Of a stretch of DNA of 64,000 nt, positions 1 through 12,126 are shown in pieces. The notes beneath the pieces were generated by a model, which saw nothing but the letters and a program-made list of their open reading frames with translations, did no database searches and was not told the origin of the DNA. The stretch lies in contig NC_089186.1 in assembly GCF_947507565.1 (NCBI RefSeq), positions 2,046,001 through 2,110,000 of the forward strand. The letters are read 5' to 3'. This DNA is from Oscarella lobularis. Lineage: Eukaryota; Porifera; Homoscleromorpha; Homosclerophorida; Oscarellidae. Made by a program: the position numbers and the translations under genes. How positions within the stretch are numbered: the first letter of the stretch is position 1; the number at the start of each line of letters is the position of its first letter.

Positions 1-3000
1 GGGCCTAAACTTTGATTCCAAAGGCCTAAATATAAAATTGAGGGCCTAAACTTTGATTCTAAGGGCCTAAATATAAAATTGAGGGCCTAAATTTTAATTC
101 TAAGGGCCTAAATATTAAATTGTAGGCCTAAACTTTGATTCTAAGGGCCTAAATATAAAATTGAGGGCCTAAACTTTGATTCTAAGGGTGTAAATACTAA
201 ATTGAGGGCCTAAATTTAGATTCTAAGGGCCTAAATATAAAATTGAGGGCCTAAATTTTGATTCTAAGGGACTAAATATTAAATTGTAGGCCTAAACTTT
301 GATTCTAAGGGCAGAAATATAAAATTGAGGGCCTAAACTTTGATTCTAAGGGCCTAAATATAAAATTGAGGGCCTAAACTTTGATTCTAAGGGCCTAAAT
401 ACTAAATTGAGGGCCTAAATTTTGATTCTAAGAGCCTAAATATTAAATTGTAGGCCTAAACTTTGATTCTAAGGGCATAAATATTAAATTGAGGGCCTAA
501 ACTTTGATTCTAAGAACCTAAATATTAAATAGTGGGCCTAAACTTTGATTCCAAGGGCCTAAATACTAAATTGAGGGCCTAAACTTTGATTCTAAGGGCC
601 TAAATATAAAATTGAGAGCCTAAACTTTGATTCTAAGGGCCTAAATACTAAATTGAGGGCCTAAATTTTGATTCTAAGGGCCTAAATATTAAATTGTAGG
701 CCTAAACTTTGATTCTAAGGGCAGAAATATTAAATTGAGGGCCTAAACTTTTATTCTAAAGGCCTAAATATTAAATTGTGGGCCTAAACTTTGATTCTAA
801 GGGTCAAAATATAAAATTGAGGGCCTAAACTTTGATTCTAAGGGCCTAAATACTAAATTGAGGGCCTAAACTTTGATTCTAAGCACCTAAATATTAAATT
901 GAGGGCCTAAACTTTGATTCTAAAGGCCTAAATATTAAATTGTAGGCCTAAACTTTGATTCTAAGGGCCTAAATATTAAATTGAGGGCCTAAATTTTGAT
1001 TCTAAGGGCCTAAATATTAAATTGTGGGCCTAAACTTTGATTCCAAAGGCCTAAATATAAAATTGAGGGCCTAAACTTTGATTCTAAGGGCCTAAATATA
1101 AAATTGAGGGCCTAAATTTTAATTCTAAGGGCCTAAATATTAAATTGTAGGCCTAAACTTTGATTCTAAGGGCCTAAATATTAAATTGTAGGCCTAAACT
1201 TTGATTCTAAGGGCCTAAATATTAAATTGTGGGCCTAAACTTTGATTCCAAAGGCCTAAATATAAAATTGAGGGCCTAAACTTTGATTCTAAGGGCCTAA
1301 ATATAAAATTGAGGGCCTAAATTTTAATTCTAAGGGCCTAAATATTAAATTGAGGGCTAAATTTTGATTCTAAGAACCTAAATATTAAATTGTAGGCCTA
1401 AACTTTGATTCTAAGGGCCTAAATATTAAATTGAGGGCCTAAACTTTGATTCTAAGGGCCTAAATATAAAATTGAGAGCCTAAACTTTGATTCTAAGGGC
1501 CTAAATATTAAATTGTAGGCCTAAACTTTGATTCTAAGGGCCTAAATATTAAATTGTGGGCCTAAACTTTGATTCCAAGGGCCTAAATATAAAATTGAGG
1601 GCCTAAACTTTGATTCTAAAGGCCTAAATATAAAATTGAGGGCCTAAATTTTGATTCTAAGGGCCTAAATATTAAATTGTAGGCCTAAGCTTTGATTCAA
1701 AGAGACTAAATATAAAATTGAGGGCCTAAACTTTGATTCTAAGGGCCTAAATACTAAATTGAGGGCCTAAACTTTGATTCTAAGGGCCTAAATATAAAAT
1801 TGAGGCCCTAAACTTTGATTCTAAGGGCCTAAATATTAAATTGTGGGCCCAAACTTTGATTCTAAGGGCCTAAATATTAAATTGAGGGCTTAATTTTGAT
1901 TCTAAGGTCCTAAATATTAAATTGTAGGCCTAAACTTTGATTCTAAGGGCCTAAATATTAAATTGAGGGCCTAAACTTTGATTCTAAGCACCTAAATATT
2001 AAATTGAGAGCCTAAATTTAGATTCTAAGGGCCTAAATATTAAATTGAGGGCCTAAATTTTGATTCTAAGGGCCTAAATATTAAATTGTGGGCCTAAACT
2101 TTGATTCCAAGCACCTAAATATAAAATTGAGGGCCTAAACTTTGATTCTAAGAGCCTAAATATAAAATTGAGGTCCTAAATTTTAATTCTAAGGGCCTAA
2201 ATATTAAATTGTAGGCCTAAACTTTGATTCTAAGGGCCTAAATATAAAATTGAGGGCCTAAACTTTGATTCTAAGGGTCTAAATACTAAATTGAGGGCCT
2301 AAATTTAGATTCTAAGGGCCTAAATATAAAATAAAGAGCCTAAATTTTGATTCTAAGGGCCTAAATATTAAATTGTGGGCCTAAACTTTGATTCTAAGGG
2401 CCTAAATATAAAATTGTGGGCCCAAACTTTGATTCTAAGAGCCAAAATATTAAATTGAGGGCTTAATTTTGATTCTAAGGGCCTAAATATTAAAATGTAG
2501 GCCTAAACTTTGATTCTAAGGGCCTAAATATTAAATTGAGGGCCTAAATTTTGATTCTAAAGGCCTAAATATTAAATTGTAGGCCTAAACTTTGATTCTA
2601 AGGGCCTAAATATAAAATTGAGAGCCTAAACTTTGATTCTAAGGGCCTAAATACTAAATTGAGGGCCTAAATTTTGATTCTAAGGGCCTAAATATTAAAT
2701 TGTAGGCCTAAACTTTGATTCTAAGGGCAGAAATATTAAATTGAGGGCCTAAACTTTTATTCTAAAGGCCTAAATATTAAATTGTGGGCCTAAACTTTGA
2801 TTCTAAGGGTCAAAATATAAAATTGAGGGCCTAAACTTTGATTCTAAGGGCCTAAATACTAAATTGAGGGCCTAAACTTTGATTCTAAGCACCTAAATAT
2901 TAAATTGAGGGCCTAAACTTTGATTCTAAAGGCCTAAATATTAAATAGTAGGCCTAAACTTTGATTCTAAGGGCCTAAATATTAAATTGAGGGCCTAAAT

Positions 3001-6000
3001 TTTGATTCTAAGGGCCTAAATATTAAATTGTGGGCCTAAACTTTGATTCCAAAGGCCTAAATATAAAATTGAGGGCCTAAACTTTGATTCTAAGAGCCTA
3101 AATATAAAATTGAGGGCCTAAATTTTAATTCTAAGGGCCTAAATATTAAATTGTAGGCCTAAACTTTGATTCTAAGGGCCTAAATATAAAATTGAGGGCC
3201 TAAACTTTGATTCTAAGGGTCTAAATACTAAATTGAGGGCCTAAATTTAGATTCTAAGGGCCTAAATATAAAATTAAGGGCCTAAATTTTGATTCTAAGG
3301 GCTTAAATACTAAATTGAGGGCCTAAATTTTGATTCTAAGAGCCTAAATATTAAATTGTAGGCCTAAACTTTGATTCTAAGGGCATAAATATTAAATTAA
3401 GGGCCTAAACTTTGATTCTAAGAACCTAAATATTAAATAGTGGGCCTAAACTTTGATTCCAAGGGCCTAAATACTAAATTGAGGGCCTAAACTTTGATTC
3501 TAAGGGCCTAAATATAAAATTGAGAGCCTAAACTTTGATTCTAAGGGCCTAAATACTAAATTGAGGGCCTAAATTTTGATTCTAAGGGCCTAAATATTAA
3601 ATTGTAGGCCTAAACTTTGATTCTAAGGGCAGAAATATTAAATTGAGGGCCTAAACTTTTATTCTAAGGGCCTAAATATTAAATTGTGGGCCCAAACTTT
3701 GATTCTAAGGGCCTAAATATTAAATTGAGGGCTTAATTTTGATTCTAAGGGCCTAAATATTAAATTGCAGGCCTAAACCATGATTCTAAGGGCCTAAATA
3801 TTAAATTGAGGGCCTAAACTTTGATTCTAAGCACCTAAATATTAAATTGAGGGCCTAAACTTTGATTCTAAGCACCTAAATATTAAATTGAGGGCCTAAA
3901 CTTTGATTCTAAGGGCCTAAATATTAAATTGAGGGCCTAAACTTTGATTCTAAGGGCCTAAATACTAAATTGAGGGCCTAAATTTAGATTCTAAGGGCCT
4001 AAATATAAAATTGAGGGCCTAAACTTTGATTCTAAGAGCCTAAATATTAAATTGTGGGCCTAAACTTTGATTCTAAGGGCCTAAATATTAAATTGAGGGC
4101 CTAAATTTTGATTCTCAGGGCCTAAATATTAAATTGAGGGCCTAAACTTTGATTCTAAGGGCCTAAATATTAAATTGTGGGCCCAAACTTTGATTCTAAG
4201 GGCCTAAATATTAAATTGAGGGCTTAATTTTGATTCTAAGGTCCTAAATATTAAATTGTAGGCCTAAACTTTGATTCTAAGGGCCTAAATATTAAATTGA
4301 GGGCCTAAACTTTGATTCTAAGCACCTAAATATTAAATTGAGAGCCTAAATTTAGATTCTAAGGGCCTAAATACTAAATTGAGGGCCTAAATTTTGATTC
4401 TAAGGGCCTAAATATTAAATTGTAGGCCTAAACTTTGATTCTATGGGCCTAAATATTAAATTGAGGGCCTAAATTTTAATTCTAAGAGCCTAAATATTAA
4501 ATTGTAGGCCTAAACTTTGATTCTAAGGGCCTAAATATTAAATTGTGGGCCTAAACTTTGATTCTAAGGGCCTAAATATAAAATTGAGGGCCTAAACTTT
4601 GATTCTAAGGGCCTAAATATTAAATTGAGGGCCTAAATTTTGATTCTAAGAACCTAAATATTAAATTGTAGGCCTAAACTTTGATTCTAAGGGCCTAAAT
4701 ATTAAATTGAGGGCCTAAACTTTGATTCTAAGGGCCTAAATATAAAATTGAGAGCCTAAACTTTGATTCTAAGGGCCTAAATATTAAATTGTAGGCCTAA
4801 ACTTTGATTCTAAGGGCCTAAATATTAAATTGTGGGCCTAAACTTTGATTCCAAGGGCCTAAATATAAAATTGAGGGCCTAAACTTTGATTCTAAGGGCC
4901 TAAATATTAAATTGTAGGCCTAAGCTTTGATTCAAAGAGACTAAATATAAAATTGAGGGCCTAAACTTTGATTCTAAGGGCCTAAATACTAAATTGAGGG
5001 CCTAAACTTTGATTCTAAGGGCCTAAATATAAAATTGAGGGCCTAAACTTTGATTCCAAGGACCTAAATATAAAATTGAGGCCCTAAACTTTGATTCTAA
5101 AGGCCTAAATATAAAATTGAGAGCCTAAATTTAGATTCTAAGGGCCTAAATATTAAATTGTGGGCCCAAACTTTGATTCTAAGGGCCTAAATATTAAATT
5201 GAGGGCTTAATTTTGATTCTAAGGGCCTAAATGTTAAATTGTAGGCCTAAACTTTGATTCTAAGCACCTAAATATTAAATTAAGGGCCTAAACTTTGATT
5301 CTAAGGGCCTAAATATTAAATTGAGGGCCTAAACTTTGATTCTAAGGGCCTAAATACTAAATTGAGGGCCTAAATTTAGATTCTAAGGGCCTAAATATAA
5401 AATTGAGGGCCTAAACTTTGATTCTAAGAGCCTAAATATTAAATTGTGGGCCTAAACTTTGATTCTAAGGGCCTAAATATTAAATTGAGAGCCTAAATTT
5501 AGATTCTAAGGGCCTAAATACTAAATTGAGGGCCTAAATTTTGATTCTAAGAGCCTAAATATTAAATTGTAGGCCTAAACTTTGATTCTAAGGGCCTAAA
5601 TATTAAATTGAGGGCCTAAATTTTGATTCTAAGGGCCTAAATATTAAATTGTGGGCCTAAACTTTGATTCTAAGAGCCTAAATATAAAATTGTGGGCCCA
5701 AACTTTGATTCTAAGGGCCTAAATATTAAATTGAGGGCTTCATTTTGATTCTAAGGGCCTAAATATTAAATTGTAGGCCTAAACTTTGATTCTAAGCACC
5801 TAAATATTAAATTAAGGGCCTAAACTTTGATTCTAAGGGCCTAAATATTAAATTGAGGGCCTAAACTTTGATTCTAAGGGCCTAAATACTAAATTGAGGG
5901 CCTAAATTTAGATTCTAAGGGCCTAAATATAAAATTGAGGGCCTAAACTTTGATTCTAAGAGCCTAAATATTAAATTGAGGGCCTAAACTTTGATTCTAA

Positions 6001-8297
6001 GGGCCTAAATATTAAATTGAGAGCCTAAATTTAGATTCTAAGGGCCTAAATACTAAATTGAGGGCCTAAATTTTGATTCTAAGGGCCTAAATATTAAATT
6101 GTAGGCCTAAACTTTGATTCTAAGGGCCTAAATATTAAATTGAGGGCCTAAATTTTGATTCTAAGGGCCTAAATATTAAATTGTGGGCCTAAACTTTGAT
6201 TCTAAGGGCCTAAATATAAAATTGAGGGCCTTATCTTTGATTCTAAGAGCCTAAATATTAAATTGTGGGCCTAAACTTTGATTCTAAGGGCCTAAATATT
6301 AAATTGAGAGCCTAAATTTAGATTCTAAGGGCCTAAATACTAAATTGAGAGCCTAAATTTTGATTCTAAGAGCCTAAATATTAAATTGTAGGCCTAAACT
6401 TTGATTCTAAGGGCCTAAATATTAAATTGAGAGCCTAAATTTTGATTCTAAGGGCCTAAATATTAAATTGTGGGCCTAAACTTTGATTCTAAGGGCCTAA
6501 ATATAAAATTGTGGGCCCAAACTTTGATTCTAAGGGCCTAAATATTAAATTGAGGGCTTAATTTTGATTCTAAGGGCCTAAATATTAAATTGTAGGCCTA
6601 AACTTTGATTCTAAGCACCTAAATATTAAATTGAGGGCCTAAACTTTGATTCTAAAGGCCTAAATATTAAATTGTGGGCCTAAACTTTGATTCTAAGGGC
6701 CTAATTATTAAATTGAGGGCCTAAACTTTGATTCTAAGGGCCTAAATATTAAATTGTGGGCCTAAACTTTGATTCTAAGGGCCTAAATATAAAATTGAGG
6801 GCCTAAACTTTGATTCTAAGGGCCTAAATATTAAATAGAGGGCCTAAACTTTGATTCTAAGGGCCTAAATATTAAATTGTAGGCCTAAACTTTGATTCTA
6901 AGGGCCTAAATATTAAATTGAGGGCCTAAATTTTGATTCTAAGGGCCTAAATATTAAATTGTGGGCCTAAACTTTGATTCCAAAGGCCTAAATATAAAAT
7001 TGAGGGCCTAAACTTTGATTCTAAGGGCCTAAATATAAAATTGAGGGCCTAAATTTTAATTCTAAGGGCCTAAATATTAAATTGTAGGCCTAAACTTTGA
7101 TTCTAAGGGCCTAAATATAAAATTGAGGGCCTAAACTTTGATTCTAAGGGTCTAAATACTAAATTGAGGGCCTAAATTTAGATTCTAAGGGCCTAAATAT
7201 AAAATTGAGGGCCTAAATTTTGATTCTAAGGGACTAAATATTAAATTGTAGGCCTAAACTTTGATTCTAAGGGCAGAAATATTAAATTGTAGGCCTAAAC
7301 TTTGATTCTAAGGACCTAAATATTGAATTGAGGGCCTAAACTTTGATTCTAAAGGCCTAAATATTAAATTGTGGGCCTAAACTTTGATTCCAAGGGCCTA
7401 AATATAAAATTGAGGGCCTAAATTTTAATTCTAAGGGCCTAAATATTAAATTGTAGGCCTAAACTTTGATTCTAAAGGCCTAAATATTAAATTGTGGGCC
7501 TAAACTTTGATTCTAAGGGCCTAAATATTAAATTGAGGGCTTAATTTTGATTCTAAGGGCCTAAATATTAAATTGTAGGCCTAAACTTTGATTCTAAAAG
7601 CCTAAATATTAAATTGAGGGCCTAAACTTTGATTCTAAGCACCTAAATATTAAATTGAGGGCCTAAACTTTGATTCTAAGGGCCTAAATATTAAATTGAG
7701 CGTCTAAACGTTGATTCTAAGCACCTAAATATTAAATTGAGGGCCTAAACTTTGATTCTAAGGGCCTAAATATTAAATTGTGGGCCTAAACTTTGATTCT
7801 AAGGGCCTAAATATAAAATTGAGGGCCTAAACTTTGATTCTAAGGGCCTAAATACTAAACTGAGGGCCTAAATTTTGATTCTAAGGGCCTAAATATTAAA
7901 TTGTAGGCCTAAACTTTGATTCTAAGTACCTAAATATTGAATTGAGGGCCTAAACTTTGATTCTAAGAACCTAAATATTAAATTGTGGGCCTAAACTTTG
8001 ATTCCAAGGGCCTAAATACTAAATTGAGGGCCTAAATTTAGATTCTAAGAGCCTAAATATAAAATTGAGGGCCTAAATTTTGATTCTAAGGGCCTAAATA
8101 TTAAATTGTGGGCCTAAACTTTGATTCTAAGAGCCTAAATATTAAATTGAGGGCCTAAACTTTGATTCTAAGGGCCTAAATATTAAATTGAGGGCCTAAA
8201 CTTTGATTCTAAGGGCCTAAATATTAAATTGAGGGCTTAAACTTTGTTTCTAAGAGCCTAAATATTAAATTGAGGGCCTAATCTTTATTCTTAGGGC
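1..8297. repeat. 41-bp satellite array (array A), about 200 copies
   Basis: The whole stretch is a tandem repeat of a roughly 41-bp unit made of two related halves of 21 and 20 bp. Each half begins GGGCCTAAA; one continues CTTTGATTCTAA and the other TATTAAATTGA or TATAAAATTGA. Units differ by scattered substitutions. Rare variants recur far apart: the GGGTCAAAAT variant at 801 and about 2807, and the AGGCCTAAGC...TTCAAAGAGAC variant at 1681 and about 4916. This suggests internal duplications of about 2.0 and 3.2 kb. No coding potential is seen. The array starts at the window edge, so its left limit is unknown. The same family occurs inverted at 37364-37655 and 55612-58655. Confidence 0.97.
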
Positions 8298-8337
8298 AAT
8301 ACAACAAAGGGGCCCCAATTCAAATAGACAGTGGTAC

Positions 8338-9329
8338 CATGTAGAAGTAGGAAAGTGCGGCGGAAGCTGACCAAAAAATCGAACCCGTTTTCACCGCCTT
8401 TATCTGAGAGAGAGAGAGAGAGAGACATAGAGGATCAGTAAGGAAACTCACAAAGAACTGGCTACCCAAAGATAGTAGGTAAACATCAGAGCAAATATCG
8501 CAATTCCCTCATTGTCATATGAGCCGGCAACAGATCGAGAAATATATCCAGGAACTGCATACATAATATATCAAAATCTATCAAAATAATTTATATTTTA
8601 CCGACCTATTGCAATGAAGCAGGCAGCCAATAGGCCAGCCCCCGTGCTCCATAGCTCGCGAGTAAGCAAGAATGTCGCTAAGGCCGTTAAACCGCTAAAG
8701 GACGGAGAGAAAACGCTTTCGGTTTCCATGTGAGTCGTTTCGCTTTTTTTCGTCTCTCTTGCCTAAAGATCGGAGCGAGGAAAACGCAGACGTCGCGTAT
8801 GTGCGTCGTGATGTGAAGCCCGTTCAATACGTAGTGAATCAGACCGGAAGTGAGCATCAATCCGGGATACACCTGAGCGAAGAAAATCAGAAAAACTGAC
8901 GTCAGAAATGGCGACTTCTACCGTTCCGCCGACGATTCGACCGAGAGGATACCAGGCGCGATCGTCGAACCAGTTGAGAAAGTCGTAGAAATTGTGCGAC
9001 GTCATATAGTGCGTCGAACGATAGTTGAACCTTCGGCGCGACGAAATGAGACGATAGGAGGCGTTCGCCGGCTCGACTTACCACGGATCGAACTCGTGTA
9101 TGATGCTTTCGAATCGTATGACGGCGAATAGACGACTCGAAAAGGCGGCGAGACACGCTAGCGCGAGGATCGCGAACTGGAGGAGCGATAGCGCTCCTTC
9201 GGTGACGTTTCCTTGGCTATCCGACTTGCTTTTAGCGCGTCGGTTGCGACTGCGTCGGCTCTCGTCGTCTGCTGGCGGCGGGAGCTCGTGGAGCTCCGTG
9301 GAAGTAACTTCCGAGTCGATCGTCGCCAT
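8338..9329 (-). CDS. STT3B: STT3B, catalytic subunit of oligosaccharyltransferase, 5' part only
   Basis: The product transfers the dolichol-linked glycan to Asn-X-Ser/Thr sites at the ER membrane. Six exons can be chained: 9329-9082, 9030-8922, 8872-8763, 8694-8606, 8554-8466 and 8403-8338. They encode an acidic N-terminus, the first membrane segment ([20 protein letters not shown]), the luminal FDPWFNYR motif, [20 protein letters not shown]-type sequence, the VCVFLAP segment, [16 protein letters not shown] and the SYDNEG motif, ending at YFYM. The acidic extension and the wording fit STT3B rather than STT3A. Intron 3 has a GC donor at 8761-8762. Exon 6 stops at a clean GT donor (8337-8336) and only about 40 bp later the 41-bp satellite begins. 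The remaining two-thirds of the gene must lie left of the window, across at least 8.3 kb of satellite, or has been lost. Confidence 0.93.
8406..8425. repeat. (GA)n microsatellite forming an intron polypyrimidine tract
   Basis: About ten GA dinucleotides lie immediately upstream, in transcription sense, of STT3B exon 6. On the gene strand they read (TC)n and run directly into the AG acceptor, so the microsatellite serves as the polypyrimidine tract of that intron. Confidence 0.8.
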
Positions 9330-9537
9330 CTTCGATTTTGCACGAGGAATGAGGGCGCGTCCCGTATCAAAAACCCCCCTATGTAATTCTCACCTTGGTA
9401 GAAAAAAAAGGCGTGACTTTCTGAATAGATCAAATACAGTCGTGAGGTTGGGGGACGGTCGGACACTAATTCATTTATTTCTCATTGTCATTCAAAAGAG
9501 GAAAATGATTGGTTTCGCGTTGCCGAGTTCCTTATTC

Positions 9538-12068
9538 TTATTCTACTAGTTCCAAGACTTTACCGACAGCAATAGTTTTCCCTTCAAAGAGAGCGGTTTC
9601 AAAGAGAGAAAAGGTTCGTGCTATTACTCACCTTCGTCTCTCAACGTAAAACGACCCATTTGAGGGAAGCTGTGAAATGGTTCGATGCAAATCACACCGG
9701 CGGTTCGCAGCTGAGCGACGCAGATCTGATCCTGCTTCACAAATCTGAAAAGAAATAGAAAAAAAACCTCTTTGGGGAAAAAAATTAGGTATGTACCTCG
9801 GTCGACGTTTGCTTTTCTCGCCCGTCTTCTTGTCAATCAGACCAAGAAGTTGCTGCATCAAAAATAAAAAAAATCGAAGATATCAGAGTATGTGTGCACT
9901 GACTTCAAATTGGACTTCCTCTACGCACGCATGAACGTGAAGCACGGCACTATATCCGGCGCATATGATGCTCTTATGTTCAAGAATCACGACCTAGAGA
10001 CGCTACGTTCTCAGTCTCACACTCAGCTCTAAAGCGGCGACTTCACCTGCGCCTGGAATCGTCGCGCGACGTGACACGGCGCTCCAATGGGACAGAGAAC
10101 GAAGCCGGGGGAGAGATCCTGCAATGAGAGAACACAGAACATTAAAATCTTTATTATGATCATTATTATTTCCCACTTCTTCCTCCACGCCGCGTAGTTT
10201 CACTTTGACCGTCTTTCCGCTCGTCGCTTGCTGCACTTCGGTGTCGTCAAACAGCACTTGAAGTGCGTCGACTTCAACCTTAGATACAGTCAGGCTGATA
10301 AAAAAAAGCACGTAGACTATAATGCACCTTGTTTGGCATGAGAAGCAACGGCTCGGCTCGATTCAGAACCCCCGATTCCACCTTACCAAGAATAATAACA
10401 CCCATATCCTAAGAAAAGTAAACAGCTAATGTATCGAACAAGTCCCCTAAGTCAGTCTACCTTATGTTTCTCCGTAATGGGAAGCCGAAGCGGTCCCTCG
10501 CTGTTTCTCGTGAGCGACTGGAGTGAATCGAGGTACGATATAAAAGGAGGCCCGCTAAAATTGCGAAATAGACGCCCCAGAACTAACTAGTCTATCTCCG
10601 GACTTACGTGTACCAAGGACACAGGCCTTCAGCTAGTGGCTCCTTCAAATTAGCGCCGGTCAAGCCGGAGACGGGCATGTAATAGATATCCGTTTTGGGA
10701 TTGAAGCCGATTTTTTTGAGAAAAGGCGTCAATTTCGTCTTGCACTCGTCGTAGCGTTCCTGTGACCAGACGACCGTCGGATCATCCATTTTATTGATGA
10801 GAACGACCAAGTGCTTGACGCCAGCCGTCTTCGCCAGAGTCGCGTGTTCCCTAGATGAAAACTCGCTCAAAGAGAAAATCCTCTAGTGACGAGATAGATA
10901 ATGACCTCGTCTGACCGCCCCTTTCGAACCCCGTCTCAAATTCCCCCTTACGCGCTGAAATAACCTGAGACCACACAAAAACCATAAGAGATAGAGAGAA
11001 GATATTTTATCTATTATACCAATATTCCAATGTCTGCTTGCTGTGCGCCTGAGATCATGTTCGGGACAAAGCTCCTGTGTCCAGGTGCGTCCAATATGGT
11101 AAAGTGTTTGGTGTCCGTGTCGAACGAAGCTCGGCCAACTTCGACTGTTTTTCCCTTCTCTCGCTCTTCCAGATTCGTGTCCAACGCCCAGGAAAGATAC
11201 CTCGAAGCAAATTATTAAATAAATATAATGGATTCTCTCTTTTTTTCTACCATGTCTCCCTATTCTTCTCCTTCGCTTCCTTTTCGTATTTCTCTAGCGT
11301 TCGCTTGTCGACTTGGCCAGTCAAATACCTAGAGAAAAATCTTTCCCCATCACTATGCCACGCAAGCGCTCTCTGCTCTCACATCAAATGACCTCCTATA
11401 GTCGACTTCCCAGCATCTACGATACAAAGCTCCATAGGCAGAATCACATTATACTTAATCTAAAAAACGTACCCACGTGGCCTATAAATATGATATTCAA
11501 ATTCTCCTTTCCCTTCTCGATCGGTATCGAGCTAGCGGTCGACGCCGGAGTAGTCGTCGTCGTCGTCGTTGTCGTTGTCGTTGCCGACGTAGCAGCGCTA
11601 GTCACCGGAGTACCGGTTTTGGCACTGCGATCAGACGATTCTATACAAAGTCTCAGTCAGATCAATAAATCAATTAAATTATTAATTAATGAACTTTGCT
11701 TTCCCAACTAAACTATTAACGTTTCGTACTCGTAGGAGTCTCCTTGTCTTGTGCTGGCGATTTTTTCGAGACGGACTCCGGCGCGTTCTTCGAAGCGTCT
11801 TTGCTCGGCTGGGCGTCTTCTTTCGTCGGTTCGTCGACTTCTTTCGACTTTTCTACAAGGGACGTCTCTATTGTCGCCTTGTTCGCTTTTCTACGATCGC
11901 TCTACTTTCGGGTGACGGTGCCGGCGTCGCGGCGCCGCCGAACGAGAAGTTCGGAACGAATTCCTTCGCGTGAACGTTGAGCGAGAACGCAGGATCGGCC
12001 TCTTCAGCCGCCGATGCGGCCGAAGTGCTCGGTTCAGCGAGCGATTCCCAACTTTCCACTTCAGACAT
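9538..12068 (-). CDS. GSPT1: Eukaryotic release factor 3 (GSPT/eRF3), translation-termination GTPase
   Basis: This GTPase works with eRF1 to end translation in the cytosol. ATG is at 12068 ([13 protein letters not shown]) and the TAA at 9538-9540 follows [14 protein letters not shown]. The N-terminal exon carries [17 protein letters not shown], a PAM2-like motif of the kind that binds the MLLE domain of poly(A)-binding protein. A Thr/Ala-rich linker follows, then the GTPase domain: GHVDAGKST (P-loop), DAPGHRSF (G3) and NKMDDP (G4), split over introns of about 40-60 bp. The C-terminal barrels end with [20 protein letters not shown] and [13 protein letters not shown]. Intron 1 is only about 40 bp. 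The upstream frame stays open into the 45-bp minisatellite, but the family start and the lack of similarity beyond it favour ATG 12068. STT3B lies tandem downstream. Confidence 0.96.
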
Positions 12069-12126
12069 AGGACTCCTTAGAGAAAAACGCATGCGTGCAC
12101 CACGTGGGTGGGTACCATATATATCC

